Shown: piece after piece, positions 13,624 through 15,206 of the stretch
Layout: the number at the start of each line of letters is the position of its first letter
How positions within the stretch are numbered: the stretch's first letter is position 1
Source of the DNA: JALZIF01 sp964584905
Lineage (GTDB): Bacteria; Gemmatimonadota; Gemmatimonadetes; Gemmatimonadales; Gemmatimonadaceae
Assembly (NCBI GenBank): GCA_964584905.1
Contig: CAZPCC010000412.1
Location: forward strand, 1-15,206
Direction of reading: 5' to 3'
DNA: 15,206 nt
The notes under the pieces: model-generated
What the model was told of the DNA's origin: nothing
Seen by the model: only the letters and a program-made list of their open reading frames with translations
Databases searched by the model: none
Position numbers and translations under genes: made by a program

Positions 13624-14603
13624 CCCTTTGCTTAACGACCTCCCGAAACCGGGTGATGCGGATGACGTCAGGTAAAGCAGCCCTAACGAGTATTGCGCGA
13701 ATGGTGCTGTTGGCTGCATGGGCCGGCGCACTGGTGGCGTGCAACCGCGGCGGCGCCGAAGGTCCAACCGTCGGTCTGGTGCTGAAGACACTGAACAACG
13801 CCTTCTTCGTCGAGATGGAGGCGGGAGCGCGCGAAGCGGCAGACAGCCTCGGCATCCAGCTCATTGTACAGGCTCCCGAGCGGGAGATCGACGTCGAAAA
13901 GCAGATGCAGATAGTGGAGAATCTGATCCAGCGCCGTATCGACGTTCTAGCCCTGGTGCCCAGCGGATCGCGCGAGATCGTACCCGCCATCATCAAGGCC
14001 AATGAGGCGAACATCCCTGTCGTAATCGTGGACACACGCGTTGACGGCGAGGCGCTCGACCAGGCTGGAGGCGAAGTGGCGACCTTTGTCGGCTCGGACA
14101 ATGTGGACGGCGGAAGGATGGCCGGCGAGTTCGTTGCCGAACGCCTCGGCGGGAAGGGTCGAGTGGCGGTCCTGGAGGGCATTCCAGGGCACGAAACGGG
14201 AGACTCGCGGTTGCAAGGATTCCGCGAGGCGCTCCAACAGCATGCCGGGATGTCGATTGTTAGCTCGCTTACGGCGAATTGGGAGCGCGATCAGGCGTTC
14301 AACGTGACGCAGAACATGCTGCAGTCGCAGTCGGAGGTGCAGGCGATCTTCGCCTGTAACGACGTGATGGCACTGGGCGCGGTCGAGGCGGTGGCCGCCT
14401 CGGGACGCGGCAACGTGCTGATCGTCGGCTTCGATGCCCAGGACGATGCCCGGACCGCCATCCGTGAGGGACGCATGCATGCAACGATCGCGCAGAATCC
14501 GCGGGAGATGGGACGCCTGGCAATGATCAGCGCCCACCGCCTGTTGAACGGAGAGAGCGTACCAGCCGAGCAGCCGGTGGCCATTCAGCTCGTCACACGG
14601 TGA
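13602..14603 (+). CDS. Periplasmic sugar-binding lipoprotein of the ABC importer (RbsB family)
   Basis: A 333-residue type-I periplasmic binding protein that would deliver solute to the adjacent permease and ATPase. A lipoprotein signal (LLAAWAGALVAC, Cys47 from ATG 13602) is followed by the two-lobed fold. The first strand reads PTVGLVLKTLNNAFFVEMEAG; later landmarks are VEKQMQIVENLIQRRIDVLAL, IPVVIVDTRVDG, FVGSDNVDGGRMAGEF, IFACNDVMALGAVEAV and VLIVGFDAQDDAR. The start is uncertain. ATG 13602 has an AGGAAG ribosome site supplied by the last heptamer, but it lies in a hairpin and gives a long 47-residue signal. ATG 13656 or 13662 gives a more typical 27-29-residue lipoprotein signal without a good Shine-Dalgarno. 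Homologues bind ribose, allose, galactose and other sugars, so the ligand is open. Confidence 0.93.
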   Translation: MVRQLAIPLCLTTSRNRVMRMTSGKAALTSIARMVLLAAWAGALVACNRGGAEGPTVGLVLKTLNNAFFVEMEAGAREAADSLGIQLIVQAPEREIDVEKQMQIVENLIQRRIDVLALVPSGSREIVPAIIKANEANIPVVIVDTRVDGEALDQAGGEVATFVGSDNVDGGRMAGEFVAERLGGKGRVAVLEGIPGHETGDSRLQGFREALQQHAGMSIVSSLTANWERDQAFNVTQNMLQSQSEVQAIFACNDVMALGAVEAVAASGRGNVLIVGFDAQDDARTAIREGRMHATIAQNPREMGRLAMISAHRLLNGESVPAEQPVAIQLVTR

Positions 14604-14632
14604 GCTGAGCGCCCCAACGGCTCGCGCCTTCC

Positions 14633-14641
14633 TGCTATATT
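14633..14641 (+). promoter_or_regulatory. Possible extended -10 promoter for lepA
   Basis: TGC followed by TATATT (14636-14641) is a good extended -10 element, placed 73 bp before the lepA start and after the binding-protein stop. No clear -35 precedes it. It would start transcription near 14648, just before the hairpin at 14651. Confidence 0.4.
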
Positions 14642-14650
14642 TCGCTCTCC

Positions 14651-14686
14651 CACGGCACCGCTCGCGCTCGTCGCAGTGGTGCCGTG
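14651..14686 (+). other. Hairpin in the lepA leader / end of the ABC operon
   Basis: CACGGCACC (14651-14659) is perfectly inverted at 14678-14686. With one G-U pair the stem extends to twelve pairs (to 14662/14675) around a twelve-base loop. No T-run follows, so it is a weak candidate for intrinsic termination of the ABC operon. If the -10 at 14636 is real, the hairpin would instead sit at the extreme 5' end of lepA mRNA. Confidence 0.5.
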
Positions 14687-14714
14687 AACTCATACGACCC
14701 CGGCCGGTTCCCGA

Positions 14715-15206
14715 TTGCAGCTCGACTCGATTCGCAACTTCTGCATCGTCGCACACATTGACCACGGCAAGTCCACGCTGGCCGATCGTCTCATCGAGGC
14801 GACGGGCACCGTGGGCAAGCGGCAGATGAAGGAGCAGGTGCTGGATACGCTCGATCTGGAACGCGAGCGCGGAATCACGATCAAATTGAACGCCGTTCGG
14901 ATGACCTACCCGGCGCTTGACGGCCGGACGTACGAGCTGAATTTGATCGACACGCCGGGGCACGTGGACTTCACCTACGAGGTTTCGCGCTCGCTCGCCG
15001 CCTGTGAGGGTGCGATTCTGGTGGTAGACGCCTCGCAGGGCGTCCAGGCGCAGACGCTGTCGAATCTCTTTTTGGCGATGGACGCGGGACTGGAGATCAT
15101 CCCGGTGCTCAACAAGATCGATCTGCCTGGCGCTGAGCCCGATCGGCGCCGTCAGGAGCTGGTCGAGCTGCTCGGTGTGGATGCGGAGCAGATACTCCAG
15201 GTGAGC
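14715..15206 (+). CDS. lepA: Elongation factor 4 (LepA), N-terminal part, cut by the window edge
   Basis: The first 164 codons of LepA/EF4, the ribosome-associated GTPase that can back-translocate or remodel stalled ribosomes. The reading frame opens QLDSIRNFCIVAHIDHGKST (the P-loop). It continues with the switch-I region LDTLDLERERGITIK, then DTPGHVDFTYEVSRSL (G3) and NKIDLPGAEPDR (G4), all intact. TTG 14715 is the only reasonable start: an in-frame TGA at 14685 leaves no ATG or GTG between, and the LepA N-terminus begins exactly here. The Shine-Dalgarno is weak. The frame is open to the last base, so about three quarters of the protein lies outside. It probably has its own promoter rather than belonging to the ABC operon. 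Confidence 0.96.
   Translation, partial: MQLDSIRNFCIVAHIDHGKSTLADRLIEATGTVGKRQMKEQVLDTLDLERERGITIKLNAVRMTYPALDGRTYELNLIDTPGHVDFTYEVSRSLAACEGAILVVDASQGVQAQTLSNLFLAMDAGLEIIPVLNKIDLPGAEPDRRRQELVELLGVDAEQILQVS

Overview
The window comes from a high-GC, Gram-negative-type bacterium. Exported proteins carry lipobox or signal-peptide N-termini, and two initiation codons look like TTG. Intergenic gaps are full of short tandem heptanucleotides such as CGGGAAT, TGCGAAG and TAGGAAA. Together with the DUF58/BatA-type genes and the Tyr/Arg-rich DUF4384 protein, this suggests a Gemmatimonadota-like genome, possibly metagenome-derived. That placement is inference from style, not a search result.

Layout. 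Minus strand, 7751 down to 45: a tight operon of DUF58 protein, BatA-like membrane VWA protein, Mfd and a SurA/PpiC-type peptidyl-prolyl isomerase lipoprotein. DUF58/BatA overlap as GTGA and mfd/ppiC overlap as ATGA, so both pairs are probably translationally coupled. Plus strand: a small GlsB/YeaQ-type membrane protein (8068-8319), a DUF4384 protein with an Arg/Glu/Pro tail (8598-10160), and an exported DUF411 protein (10388-10867). A sugar-type ABC importer follows: ATPase 11009-12535, permease 12528-13535, periplasmic binding lipoprotein 13602-14603. The start of lepA (from 14715) runs off the right edge.

How the genes work together. DUF58 and BatA belong to the MoxR/VWA group of envelope-associated proteins. 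Mfd couples transcription to nucleotide excision repair. The PpiC lipoprotein is a periplasmic chaperone or foldase. The ABC genes form one complete importer, whose substrate cannot be read from sequence. LepA is the ribosomal GTPase EF4.

The most unusual signal is the repeat system. Ten arrays with 7-bp periodicity occur in the window. Eight form four facing pairs: GAA-type units on the left, TTC-type units on the right, around about 60-80 bp of unique DNA. One array stands alone between permease and binding-protein genes, and one is cut by the left edge. The arrays abut genes closely. All three TAG stop codons in the window, and only those, are the first three bases of a TAGGAA heptamer. 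The repeats also create false N-terminal extensions of mfd, DUF58 and the YeaQ gene. No CRISPR, tRNA, rRNA, insertion sequence or prophage was seen.
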